NCBI GenBank assembly: GCA_029935135.1
Contig: JAOZKX010000119.1
Coordinates: 1 to 6,731, forward strand
Source of the DNA: Desulfocapsa sp.
GTDB lineage: Bacteria > Desulfobacterota > Desulfobulbia > Desulfobulbales > Desulfocapsaceae
Direction: 5' to 3'
DNA length: 6,731 nt
The translations under genes were made by a program, and so were the position numbers. Shown here piece after piece: positions 1-6,587 of the stretch; positions within the stretch are counted from its first letter, which is position 1; every line of letters begins with the position of its first letter. The notes under the pieces are model-generated. The model had not been told where the DNA came from and ran no database searches. It saw nothing but the letters and a program-made list of their open reading frames with translations.

Positions 1-680
1 CCGGTAAAGGCCCCTTTGACATAGCCAAAGAGTTCGCTCTCCAGGATCTGTTCGGGTAGGGCAGGACAGTTGACCGTTACCATCTTTTTCTTTGCCCGTG
101 CACTCATCTGATGAATTGTTCTGGCGGCAACCTCCTTACCAGTACCCGATTCGCCTCGAATCAAGACAGTTGCGTCACTCTGACCAAGTCTTGTGAGAAG
201 GTCTATCGCCCTTTGCAAAGGAATACTCTTGCCAACAAATTCGGTTGGCCGATCATTTTTTTGCAGCTCTCTTTGTAGCTGAATGTTTTCCCGAAGAAGC
301 AGGGTCCGTTCAAATGCCCGCAGAATAATCAGGCTGATACTTTGGTTATCAAAAGGTTTTTCCTGAAAATCATAGGCCCCGATTTTCAGAGCCTTGACGG
401 CCATTTCTATGGTACCGTAGCCAGTCATGATGACAACACTGATCGTCTGGTCCAGATCGGCCACATTGGCAAGAAGTTGCATCCCATCCATGTCCGGCAT
501 GACGATATCGGTAAGAATCACATCAGGGTGCCAGGATGGGATGAGTTCAATGGCCTCTTTACCTGACTTAGCAATGGCCACATCGCAATCACATTTCTTG
601 GCCAGAACCTTGCGTAAAAGAACAAGCAGATCTTTTTCATCATCCACTATAAGCAATCGTTTCGGGATATCTTTATCCAT
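1..680 (-). CDS. NtrC-family sigma-54-dependent response regulator (N-terminal 226 residues; cut by left edge)
   Basis: A two-component response regulator that, once phosphorylated by a sensor kinase, should act as an ATP-driven activator of sigma-54 RNA polymerase. The receiver domain (about residues 6-122) shows the acidic pair D13-D14, phospho-acceptor D58 in TDIVMPDMDG, the switch threonine T86 and the conserved lysine K108 in EKPF. A short charged linker (about 124-146) leads to the AAA+ domain, which opens with EFVGKS (147-152), has the Walker A motif GESGTGKE (176-183), then ELFG (216-219), and is cut inside the sigma-54-contacting GAFTGA loop (from 223). Walker B, the arginine finger and the DNA-binding helix-turn-helix lie outside the window. 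The ATG at 680 is 6 bases after the stop of the phosphatase gene; an AGAG overlapping that stop may be the ribosome site, so translation is probably coupled. No cognate histidine kinase is visible; it may lie beyond the left edge. Family call is secure; the target genes are unknown. Confidence 0.97.
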   Translation of the reverse strand, partial: MDKDIPKRLLIVDDEKDLLVLLRKVLAKKCDCDVAIAKSGKEAIELIPSWHPDVILTDIVMPDMDGMQLLANVADLDQTISVVIMTGYGTIEMAVKALKIGAYDFQEKPFDNQSISLIILRAFERTLLLRENIQLQRELQKNDRPTEFVGKSIPLQRAIDLLTRLGQSDATVLIRGESGTGKEVAARTIHQMSARAKKKMVTVNCPALPEQILESELFGYVKGAFT

Positions 681-686
681 TTTTCT

Positions 687-1643
687 CTATAGCTCGTCTT
701 TTTTATGCATGGCTTGAAAATACTGTTGTACGAAGCGGCCGGAGACCGTATCAACGATGGAAAAAACCAAGGGGTCACCAGATGGAAAAGAATCTGTCAG
801 AGCAAAAAATATATCCCTGGAAATCTTTTTTCGTATGGCGTGCAATGTCTCCTTTTGAGCATTATCTTTAATAGTGCGACAGTGCAGAGGGCGTTGGTTG
901 CATATCAGACAATTGCCCTCTGCAAAAAGGGGACAGACAAATTCCTTTTGATCGGTACCATGGAGCGCTCTGTCAAGAACAGCGTTTCGTTTTTCACGGC
1001 TTAAACTCGAATTGATTATATGGCTGACATAAACTGCTTCCACCAGATGCAGCTTAAAGGGTTGCCTGCAGACACGAGCGTCAAATTCAGTCGGTTCCGT
1101 ATCAGCCAGCAGTGCTTCATAGTCCTTAAAAAATGGCTGCAAATCTATGGTGCTTGGATTTTCAATGCTCGCCTCTCTGGCATCAAGCTGCCCCTGCTGT
1201 TTACTGTATTTTTTGAGAAGTTTCCATTGACTGTAATTAGTAGGATTGGCCCTTGTTCCCTTCAGCGTCTTTTCCGTATATTTCAGGGCAAGTCCCCGCC
1301 TGAGAAAATAGGCTGAAACAAATGTACCTGTCCGTCCATGCCCATGCCGACAGTGAATAAGGATCTTTTTCTTTAAATAGAGTGCTTCATCCAGCCATTC
1401 CAGCGCCTTTTTCATCTCCTCCATATCTGGTGCGCACTCATCGGGCGTCGGGAGAAAACATACTTCAAAGCCTGCCTGTTCCTCAATCTCATGCAGATCC
1501 GTAAATTCTCCACATAAATTTACAATGGCAACGATTCCCTGATCTCTTATGGAATCGAGCTCTTCGTATGACATGGGGGCATAGCCCACTGCCAGCTGGC
1601 TGGTGAGCCAACTAAGCTGATATGATCGTGTATTGTCTTTCAT
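687..1643 (-). CDS. Dual-specificity-type protein phosphatase fused to a YkgJ-like cysteine-cluster domain
   Basis: A 318-residue cytoplasmic protein with no signal peptide or membrane segment. The N-terminal half (about 8-150) is a cysteine-dependent phosphatase of the dual-specificity/PTP superfamily: the P-loop HCRHGHGRTG (97-106) fits HCxxGxxR with nucleophile C98 and R104, and LPTPDECAPD (64-73) supplies a likely general acid, D68. The C-terminal half (about 165-318) carries CPLF (C237), GNCLIC (C245, C248) and RPLHCR (C255), resembling the second half of the YkgJ/CxxCxxCC family thought to bind zinc or an Fe-S centre; the usual first Cys cluster is weak, with only C192 upstream. The ATG follows the stop of the PEP-synthase-like gene by two bases with no Shine-Dalgarno sequence, which suggests translational coupling. 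Its substrate is unknown. By position, the phospho-form of the upstream dikinase-like protein is one candidate, but protein, lipid or nucleotide substrates are also possible in this superfamily. Confidence 0.9.
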   Translation of the reverse strand: MKDNTRSYQLSWLTSQLAVGYAPMSYEELDSIRDQGIVAIVNLCGEFTDLHEIEEQAGFEVCFLPTPDECAPDMEEMKKALEWLDEALYLKKKILIHCRHGHGRTGTFVSAYFLRRGLALKYTEKTLKGTRANPTNYSQWKLLKKYSKQQGQLDAREASIENPSTIDLQPFFKDYEALLADTEPTEFDARVCRQPFKLHLVEAVYVSHIINSSLSREKRNAVLDRALHGTDQKEFVCPLFAEGNCLICNQRPLHCRTIKDNAQKETLHAIRKKISRDIFFALTDSFPSGDPLVFSIVDTVSGRFVQQYFQAMHKKDEL

Positions 1644-1645
1644 TT

Positions 1646-4090
1646 TTATATAGGGGCAGTCAAAAATGTCTGCACTTGCTGATTAACCATTTCCTCATCT
1701 TTCAGTCGCATATCCATCAGTTTAGTTACTCCCAAAAGGCGTCCAATCATCTGCAGTTTTAGCAAAAGATCTTCACCATTAATATGCTGCAACCTGGCGT
1801 CCAGCAGGTCTCCTTTAGGCGTTACCTTAAAACCACTCTGGCTGAGAATAGACTCAACAAAATCTATGCGCAGGCTCCTCCCGGAGAAATCACCTCCGCC
1901 ACCAGCGAAACGCAGCTGGCAATAATTCTTTCCTGCATCGCTATCACACATGGTATCCACCAGGGTAAAATGATATCCAAAACGCATATTAAGATTCACA
2001 TAATTATTGCCAAGTACCGCAAAACTTGCCAACTCAGATGAATTTTTACTCGCAACTCCTCCTGCCAATGCGATTTCATCAAAACTCTTCCAGTCAAAAT
2101 GGGTACAATCACCCCACTCCACACTGGGATCTGTCAAACCTTGCCAGAGGGCAAGAAATGGTGTGCAGCAAACATTTGCCACCTGCACATCTTCACTGCC
2201 GGAGAGCGGTTCTATACCACCCCCCACATCAAGCAGGTAAACATCCAGAGGAAGTTCAGAAACCAGTTTCCTCCTTCCCTTCGACCTGCCACTCCCCCTG
2301 TCCCCCAGGGAAAACATGGTGCGCACAGCCTGCTCATGTGAAAAACGGATAATGTCGTGGAGTGAACGACACGACTCCGGAACAAAGTCTTTGGCCTCCG
2401 GATCAAGGAGATTTAGGGGAGTGACAAAATCCAGCAGACCATGCAGCCGTCGAAAATAGGGAAGTGCAGCCTGCTTTTCATAGAGTGGTATGGACTTTGT
2501 GTCCGGCAGGCAATTCCCCTGCCACAATTCCTGAATATCTGCAAACAGGCTTAGTTCTTCACCATGGACAATCTTATCAAGATTCTCACCCACAGCAACA
2601 AGGAGCGGAACAGCGAACTCTCTGCAGACTGTTGAAAAATGCCCGGCCACAGCACCCAATTCTGCCACCACCCCAGACACCTTTCTCAAAACTCGCACGG
2701 CAGAAGGCAGGGTTTCTCGGAGCACAAGTATTGCTCCCTGCGGTACATCTTCCAGAAGGTGATGAGAATCAACGATATAAGCTGGGCCATGTGCCTGCCC
2801 CATAGCCGCAGTCACACCAGCTTTGAATAACAGCTGTCCCAGATGGGTAAGCGGGAGTACCTTATCAGCAACTGCGCATGAGTGTTGCACTTCAAGGGGC
2901 CTGTTCTGCAGAAAAATGAACCGTCCCTGCTTAGTAAGTGACCATTCCACATCTCGTGCCGAATCTGCTGCATCTGCTATACACTGTCCCTGTCGCTGCA
3001 GATACGACACCTCTTCTTCTGTTAATATCTCTGTGTTATCTGTTTTCTCATTCTCTCGCCCTCTCACCCCATACAATTCTGGAATAACCCTGCCACTGAC
3101 AAGGGCTTCTCCCTGCCCATGAACCACATAGATAGAGGTTTCACCTTTCAGGTCTCCAGATGGGGTTGAGGTATACAAGACACCACTGGCCTTTGCATCG
3201 ACCATCTCAAGGACCAGGGCGGCCATTCCAGTCTCTTCATCACCAAAACCTGTATATATTCGGTAGGCCAGTGCCTCCGGTGTATACTTGCTGCTCACCA
3301 CTCTCCGCCAAGCATCAAGTATATTGTCACCAGATACATTAAGAAGGGTTAAATACTGGCCGGCAAAAGAACAAGCACCATCCTCATTAATGCAGCTACT
3401 GCGTACGGCCACTAGTGGTGCTGTCGTAAAACCATCTGCAAATTTCCGCCAGGCGAGACTCACCGCCCCACTGATTTCAGAAGGAATATCTGCCTGCATA
3501 ATCAGTGCAACAAGTTTTTCCGAGGCCTTTACCAAGCTGTGCGGTTTCCAGCTTTCAATTGTAGCTAGAATGGCATCAATGGCTTTACGAAGATCATTAT
3601 ATTCTACGAAATAGTTAAAACTATTAGCGGTGACAACAAATCCTTCAGGAATAGGGAGATGAAGTCCTCTCTCGAGAAGAGCCAGCTGTGAAGCCTTCCC
3701 GCCAACAAGTTCATCCTTGCCGCTTCCTTCCTGCAAAGAACAGACAAAAGGTGGAGTAGCAATAAGCTGCGGTGGTGCCAACAGAAACTTGCTGTAAAAA
3801 TCAAATTTTTTATAATAGCTTCTCAGGGTAACATGGGCCCCCGGGGCCATGTTTTCCAGACTATCGACCATTCCCAGAACATTTGCAGAAAGACTTTCAT
3901 AACGATTTCGAATACTACTGAAATCCTCTTTGATGCCTTGATAATACAGGGCTTCCAACTCTGCCATCTCCTCATGGGTCTGACCATCATACTCAAGAAG
4001 CTCTTGAAAAGATTCATATGTTGATCGCAACACTGCCCCTGGGGCAAAAACCCTATATGTCCAATATTTAAACAAATTATTGACTAGCAT
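1646..4090 (-). CDS. PEP-synthase-like protein: ATP-grasp dikinase domain plus phospho-histidine domain, no PEP-binding barrel
   Basis: An 814-residue cytoplasmic protein. Residues 1-111 are helical and unassigned. Residues about 118-402 match the PPDK/PEP-synthase ATP-binding domain: GGKASQL (K132), VAVRSS (R230) with NEDGACSFAGQY, MVDAKASGVLYT (297-307), and DVEWSL plus FLQNRP (E382, Q395, R397). Residues about 445-518 are the PEP-utilizer swivel domain; H484 in GAVAGHFSTVCREF aligns with the phospho-histidine. PEP synthase (PpsA) would continue with a TIM barrel carrying the substrate and catalytic-Cys motifs; none is seen. Instead residues about 535-814 form a region I cannot assign, with NYVNLNMRFGYHFTLVD and LRFAGGGGDFSGR. 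ATP-dependent autophosphorylation of H484 is therefore likely, but the acceptor is unknown and I would not call it ppsA. The ATG at 4090 is the earliest start: an in-frame TAG lies 18 bases upstream. The only SD-like sequence, AGGA, is 13 bases away, unusually far. First gene of a three-gene operon. Confidence 0.93.
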   Translation of the reverse strand: MLVNNLFKYWTYRVFAPGAVLRSTYESFQELLEYDGQTHEEMAELEALYYQGIKEDFSSIRNRYESLSANVLGMVDSLENMAPGAHVTLRSYYKKFDFYSKFLLAPPQLIATPPFVCSLQEGSGKDELVGGKASQLALLERGLHLPIPEGFVVTANSFNYFVEYNDLRKAIDAILATIESWKPHSLVKASEKLVALIMQADIPSEISGAVSLAWRKFADGFTTAPLVAVRSSCINEDGACSFAGQYLTLLNVSGDNILDAWRRVVSSKYTPEALAYRIYTGFGDEETGMAALVLEMVDAKASGVLYTSTPSGDLKGETSIYVVHGQGEALVSGRVIPELYGVRGRENEKTDNTEILTEEEVSYLQRQGQCIADAADSARDVEWSLTKQGRFIFLQNRPLEVQHSCAVADKVLPLTHLGQLLFKAGVTAAMGQAHGPAYIVDSHHLLEDVPQGAILVLRETLPSAVRVLRKVSGVVAELGAVAGHFSTVCREFAVPLLVAVGENLDKIVHGEELSLFADIQELWQGNCLPDTKSIPLYEKQAALPYFRRLHGLLDFVTPLNLLDPEAKDFVPESCRSLHDIIRFSHEQAVRTMFSLGDRGSGRSKGRRKLVSELPLDVYLLDVGGGIEPLSGSEDVQVANVCCTPFLALWQGLTDPSVEWGDCTHFDWKSFDEIALAGGVASKNSSELASFAVLGNNYVNLNMRFGYHFTLVDTMCDSDAGKNYCQLRFAGGGGDFSGRSLRIDFVESILSQSGFKVTPKGDLLDARLQHINGEDLLLKLQMIGRLLGVTKLMDMRLKDEEMVNQQVQTFLTAPI

Positions 4091-4402
4091 AAGTGAATAC
4101 TGGTCCTATTTCGACTGTGTACGCATTTCCTGCAAAATCCTACACTTTCCAAGATACCCTCAAGCACCAGGACATTTCTATTCTCATCCCATTGCTGATG
4201 ATACGCTTTAGGTCCGAAAATCACAACAAATGCTAAATTTTTTATAGGAATAGTTACCCAAAAGTACTATTTATTTTTCAACAACCATCAAGATATCCCC
4301 ATCGGAAATAAATAGCCTTTCACTTTCAAAGAGTTAGATGCTATATTTAGTTCAAAGGTTATTTACAGGCTTGAGGTAACAGAAAAATCAGAGAATTACA
4401 CT
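4091..4402. other. Divergent intergenic region between the PEP-synthase-like operon and the GGDEF-EAL gene
   Basis: These 312 AT-rich bases separate two divergently read genes and should hold both promoters. I see a plausible plus-strand sigma-70 promoter (listed separately). For the minus-strand operon I see only a -10-like TATAAA (plus-strand TTTATA at 4241-4246) without a convincing -35, so its promoter is unassigned. No small ORF, strong inverted repeat or terminator stands out. Confidence 0.6.
4319..4347 (+). promoter_or_regulatory. Candidate sigma-70 promoter for the GGDEF-EAL gene
   Basis: TTCACT (4319-4324, 4 of 6 matches to TTGACA) is separated by exactly 17 bases from TATATT (4342-4347, 5 of 6 to TATAAT). 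This predicts a start near 4354 and a leader of about 50 bases before the ATG at 4403. The match is seen in the sequence; use in vivo is inference, and such matches also occur by chance in AT-rich DNA. Confidence 0.35.
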
Positions 4403-6031
4403 ATGGACAATACCGCTCCCAGCTTTAGCAGAAATGTACATATCCTCAAGTCTTCCGTTAATAAACAGGCAATTTACGGCCTGCTTATTTCGGTTATGGC
4501 AATTATCCTTGCCACCCTCATCAACTGTTACATGGTCGAAGGGAATATTAGCCTTACCGGAATGTATCATGTGCAACAAGAGCAGCCTGCTCTCTGGATA
4601 CTCGATGCCCTGCCGTTTATCTTTCTCTTCTGGGGACAACATGTTGGCAGCCTTCTTGTTTATGAGGCCAGTGCCCTTATTCTTGACCAGACTGTGGAAC
4701 TGCACTCACTGACAACCTCTTTGGAACAGAGGGTTATGCATGAGACCACCCATGACAACCTCACCAACCTTCCCAATCGTCTCTTGCTCCATGACCGTAT
4801 TGAGCAGGCAATTAATACCGCCTCCCGTCACAAATACACTATTGGTCTTGCGATTATCGACCTTGATCGATTCAAAGAAATCAACGATACACTGGGCCAT
4901 TTTGCCGGTGACCGCCTGCTGAAACAGGTTGCCATGCGGTTGCTTGGTGTTGTTAGAAAAGATGAAACACTTGCACGAATGGGTGGTGATGAGTTTGCAA
5001 TTCTGATGACCCAGGTAAATGATACAAACTCTCCACTATCTTTTTACCAACGGATCCGCAGGGCCATGGACACTCCCTTTACGGTGGAAAATATCACCCT
5101 GGATGTTCAGGCAAGTATGGGAGTCTCCCTCTATCCGCAACATGGTAACGATGTGGATACTCTTATTCAAAGAGCAGAAGTCGCCATGTATGCTGCCAAG
5201 CAACAAAAAAATAATGGTTATGCAATATATACTTCTAAACTTGACCGATACAGTCCGAAACGATTGACCTTGATAAGTGAACTGAAACAGGCAATTCAGA
5301 ATGATGAGCTTGTGTTGTATTATCAGCCGAAAGTGGATTTAAAAAATAAAAAAATCAGCAAAGCTGAAGCGTTGGTACGCTGGAAACACCCGACACATGG
5401 TCTCCTACAACCAGACGAATTTATAAATCTTGCCGAACGAACCGGTCTGATCATAGAATTAAGTCACTGGGTACTTAAAACAAGTATCCAGCAGATACTG
5501 CACTGGCAACAAAAAGGGCTCTCCATTAATGTTGCAGTAAACCTTTCCCCTTCCAGTCTGCTCAGTCCGGAATTGCCGGAAATCATCACCGGTATCCTCA
5601 GTTCCCATAATCTTAGGGGATCCATGCTGACCGTCGAGCTCACAGAGACTTCCATTATTAAAGATCCAGAGCTCGCTTATGAGATCCTGAACCGCTTGAA
5701 AGCTCTTGGTGTTGATATTTCAATTGATGATTTTGGTACCGGCTATTCCTCCCTTGCGCAACTGAGAAAACTTCCTGTCAGCGAGATGAAAATTGACAGG
5801 TCCTTTGTTATGGATATGCTGGAGAACAAAGATGATGAGATCATTGTCAAAAGTATTATCGATTTGGCACACAACCTTGGCCTGAGCGTTGTGGCAGAGG
5901 GTGTTGAGACCTTGGGATGTGCCAGGAAGTTAGAGCAAATGGACTGTGATCTGCTGCAGGGATACTACTTCAGCAGACCGATCCCTGCTGACAAATTTGA
6001 GGAGTGGCATGCATCTTTTTCCTTTACATAA
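4403..6031 (+). CDS. Membrane-anchored GGDEF-EAL cyclic-di-GMP synthase/phosphodiesterase
   Basis: A 542-residue inner-membrane signalling protein for c-di-GMP turnover. The N-terminus has two hydrophobic segments (about 23-45 and 64-92) around a short loop and no recognisable sensory domain, then a helical, possibly coiled-coil linker (about 93-117). The GGDEF domain (about 116-280) starts at HDNLTNLPNR and has DLDRFKEIND and an intact MGGDEF (G194-F198), so cyclase activity is possible. The inhibitory I-site reads RKDE (185-188) instead of RxxD. The EAL domain (about 287-537) keeps the catalytic set: YYQPK (307), EALVRW (E322), N380, E412 in VELTE, DDFGTGYSS (D442, D443), K463, E499 in AEGVE, and Q519 in LLQGYYFSRP. 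Net activity cannot be read from sequence; many such proteins have one dominant domain. An AGAG at 4390-4393 sits 9 bases before the ATG. It stands alone, divergent from the minus-strand operon. Confidence 0.97.
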   Translation: MDNTAPSFSRNVHILKSSVNKQAIYGLLISVMAIILATLINCYMVEGNISLTGMYHVQQEQPALWILDALPFIFLFWGQHVGSLLVYEASALILDQTVELHSLTTSLEQRVMHETTHDNLTNLPNRLLLHDRIEQAINTASRHKYTIGLAIIDLDRFKEINDTLGHFAGDRLLKQVAMRLLGVVRKDETLARMGGDEFAILMTQVNDTNSPLSFYQRIRRAMDTPFTVENITLDVQASMGVSLYPQHGNDVDTLIQRAEVAMYAAKQQKNNGYAIYTSKLDRYSPKRLTLISELKQAIQNDELVLYYQPKVDLKNKKISKAEALVRWKHPTHGLLQPDEFINLAERTGLIIELSHWVLKTSIQQILHWQQKGLSINVAVNLSPSSLLSPELPEIITGILSSHNLRGSMLTVELTETSIIKDPELAYEILNRLKALGVDISIDDFGTGYSSLAQLRKLPVSEMKIDRSFVMDMLENKDDEIIVKSIIDLAHNLGLSVVAEGVETLGCARKLEQMDCDLLQGYYFSRPIPADKFEEWHASFSFT

Positions 6032-6206
6032 TCATCAGAGCCAACAAGAAGTGCCCCCCAAGACAATTTGTTTTTTAGAGTAATCATCAACACCGGATAT
6101 TCCCTCAGGACTATCTTAATGTATCGGGACAACCCTGTTTAATTCTCAGAACCGGAAGTTAATACATTTCAAAACCGACATTTTTTATCATGAATGCAAA
6201 AAGTTG

Positions 6207-6235
6207 TTGCCCTTAGGATTACAGTACGCTATAGA
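6207..6235 (+). promoter_or_regulatory. Promoter-like sequence just upstream of an intrinsic terminator
   Basis: TTGCCC (6207-6212, 4 of 6 to TTGACA) is followed after exactly 17 bases by TATAGA (6230-6235, 4 of 6 to TATAAT). Transcription would start near 6242, only about 40 bases before the end of the terminator T-run. It may be a chance match, or the source of a very short RNA. Confidence 0.25.
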
Positions 6236-6250
6236 CAAGCGGTTCTTGAA

Positions 6251-6283
6251 GCCACGGGAAACCCCCTGAGGCTTTTTGTTTTT
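6251..6283 (+). terminator. Rho-independent terminator, plus strand
   Basis: The hairpin spans 6251-6272: GCC pairs with GGC at the base, an A-A mismatch follows, then CGGG pairs with CCTG (one G-T pair) around a 6-base loop. The flanking AA and TT can extend the stem. A T-rich tail, TTTTTGTTTTT (6273-6283), follows at once. A smaller hairpin, CAAG/CTTG (6236-6248), lies directly upstream. The T-run is only on this strand, so it ends plus-strand transcription, either from the GGDEF-EAL gene or from a small RNA. Confidence 0.65.
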
Positions 6284-6325
6284 AAGTAATTGTCTTCTTT
6301 AAGCTGGTTCGTCAAAAAATGAGAT

Positions 6326-6345
6326 GCGTTTATCGTACCAAACGC
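6326..6345. repeat. Perfect 6-bp inverted repeat with 8-base spacer
   Basis: GCGTTT (6326-6331) and AAACGC (6340-6345) are exact reverse complements around ATCGTACC. It could be an operator for a dimeric regulator or an RNA hairpin. No T-run follows, so it is not an intrinsic terminator. A second hairpin-forming sequence (6357-6375) follows 11 bases later. Confidence 0.4.
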
Positions 6346-6356
6346 TACCAACTCAA

Positions 6357-6375
6357 CTCTCTCCGATGGAAAGAG
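6357..6375 (+). repeat. Short hairpin-forming sequence
   Basis: CTCT-C-TCC (6357-6364) pairs with GGA-A-AGAG (6368-6375) around the loop GAT, giving 7 base pairs with one C-A mismatch. No T-run follows. It lies between the upstream terminator and the SulP gene; a role in the leader of that gene is possible but unproven. Confidence 0.3.
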
Positions 6376-6427
6376 GGTCATCTTTCAAGATATATATTCT
6401 TAAATGTTATGAAGGTAGCTGCCATGA

Positions 6428-6587
6428 ACTCATTGGGCCAACAGCACCTGTAAACTCACCTTGCAACGAAACACGGCTGCCGAGAGTAAACTAAATCAAT
6501 GCCGTTACCTTTATAGCATCTCAATCCATACATATACCTTCAGAGTGCTCAGTTTACTCAAAGCTGGCCCATTGCCCCATCATGAGT
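6428..6587 (+). repeat. Nested inverted repeats upstream of the SulP gene; possible structured leader RNA
   Basis: Three left arms, in order, meet three right arms in reversed order. ACTCAT (6428-6433) pairs with ATGAGT (6582-6587), TGGGCCA (6434-6440) with TGGCCCA (6565-6571), and GAGTAAACT (6484-6492) with AGTTTACTC (6551-6559). Every arm is a perfect reverse complement, 22 pairs in total. Collinear nesting of this kind is what one long hairpin with internal loops would give, and the element ends 29 bases before the SulP start codon. It matches no riboswitch class I recognise. Chance short matches, a competing pairing (GGTGAG at 6588-6593 with CTCACC at 6455-6460) and a decayed small mobile element are alternatives. 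Confidence 0.4.

Noticed and set aside
705..1316. Plus-strand frames antisense to the phosphatase gene.
   Set aside because: The minus-strand frame carries the clear HCxxGxxR and Cys-cluster motifs; the antisense products look random.
2026..2805. Plus-strand open frames antisense to the PEP-synthase-like gene (for example 2026-2352 and 2464-2805).
   Set aside because: They lie inside a well-conserved coding sequence on the other strand, and their translations are low-complexity, Pro/His/Gln-rich and without domain motifs.
1646..4090. Annotation of the large minus-strand gene as ppsA (PEP synthase).
   Set aside because: The PEP/pyruvate-binding barrel and its catalytic cysteine are not seen, so the PEP synthase reaction is not supported.
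4131..4147. Possible sigma-54 promoter on the minus strand upstream of the PEP-synthase-like gene (TTGCA at the -12 position).
   Set aside because: The -24 GG element is absent at the required spacing (GTG is found instead of TGGC), so autoregulation by the operon's own sigma-54 activator is not supported here.
6241..6275. GAAGCCACGGG resembles part of the GEMM-I c-di-GMP riboswitch core, which would be attractive next to a GGDEF-EAL gene.
   Set aside because: The upstream half (GGGCAAACC with GNAA loop) and the later GC-rich receptor stem are missing, and the segment folds instead as a terminator hairpin with a T-run.
6319..6453. 44-codon plus-strand ORF beginning MRCVYRTKRYQ.
   Set aside because: No ribosome-binding site and no family resemblance; it overlaps two hairpin-forming repeats and the first arms of the nested repeats. 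Most likely a chance frame.
6428..6587. The inverted repeats as terminal repeats of an insertion sequence or MITE.
   Set aside because: The arms are interrupted, no flanking target duplication is evident and there is no transposase; a structured leader fits at least as well, though a decayed element cannot be excluded.
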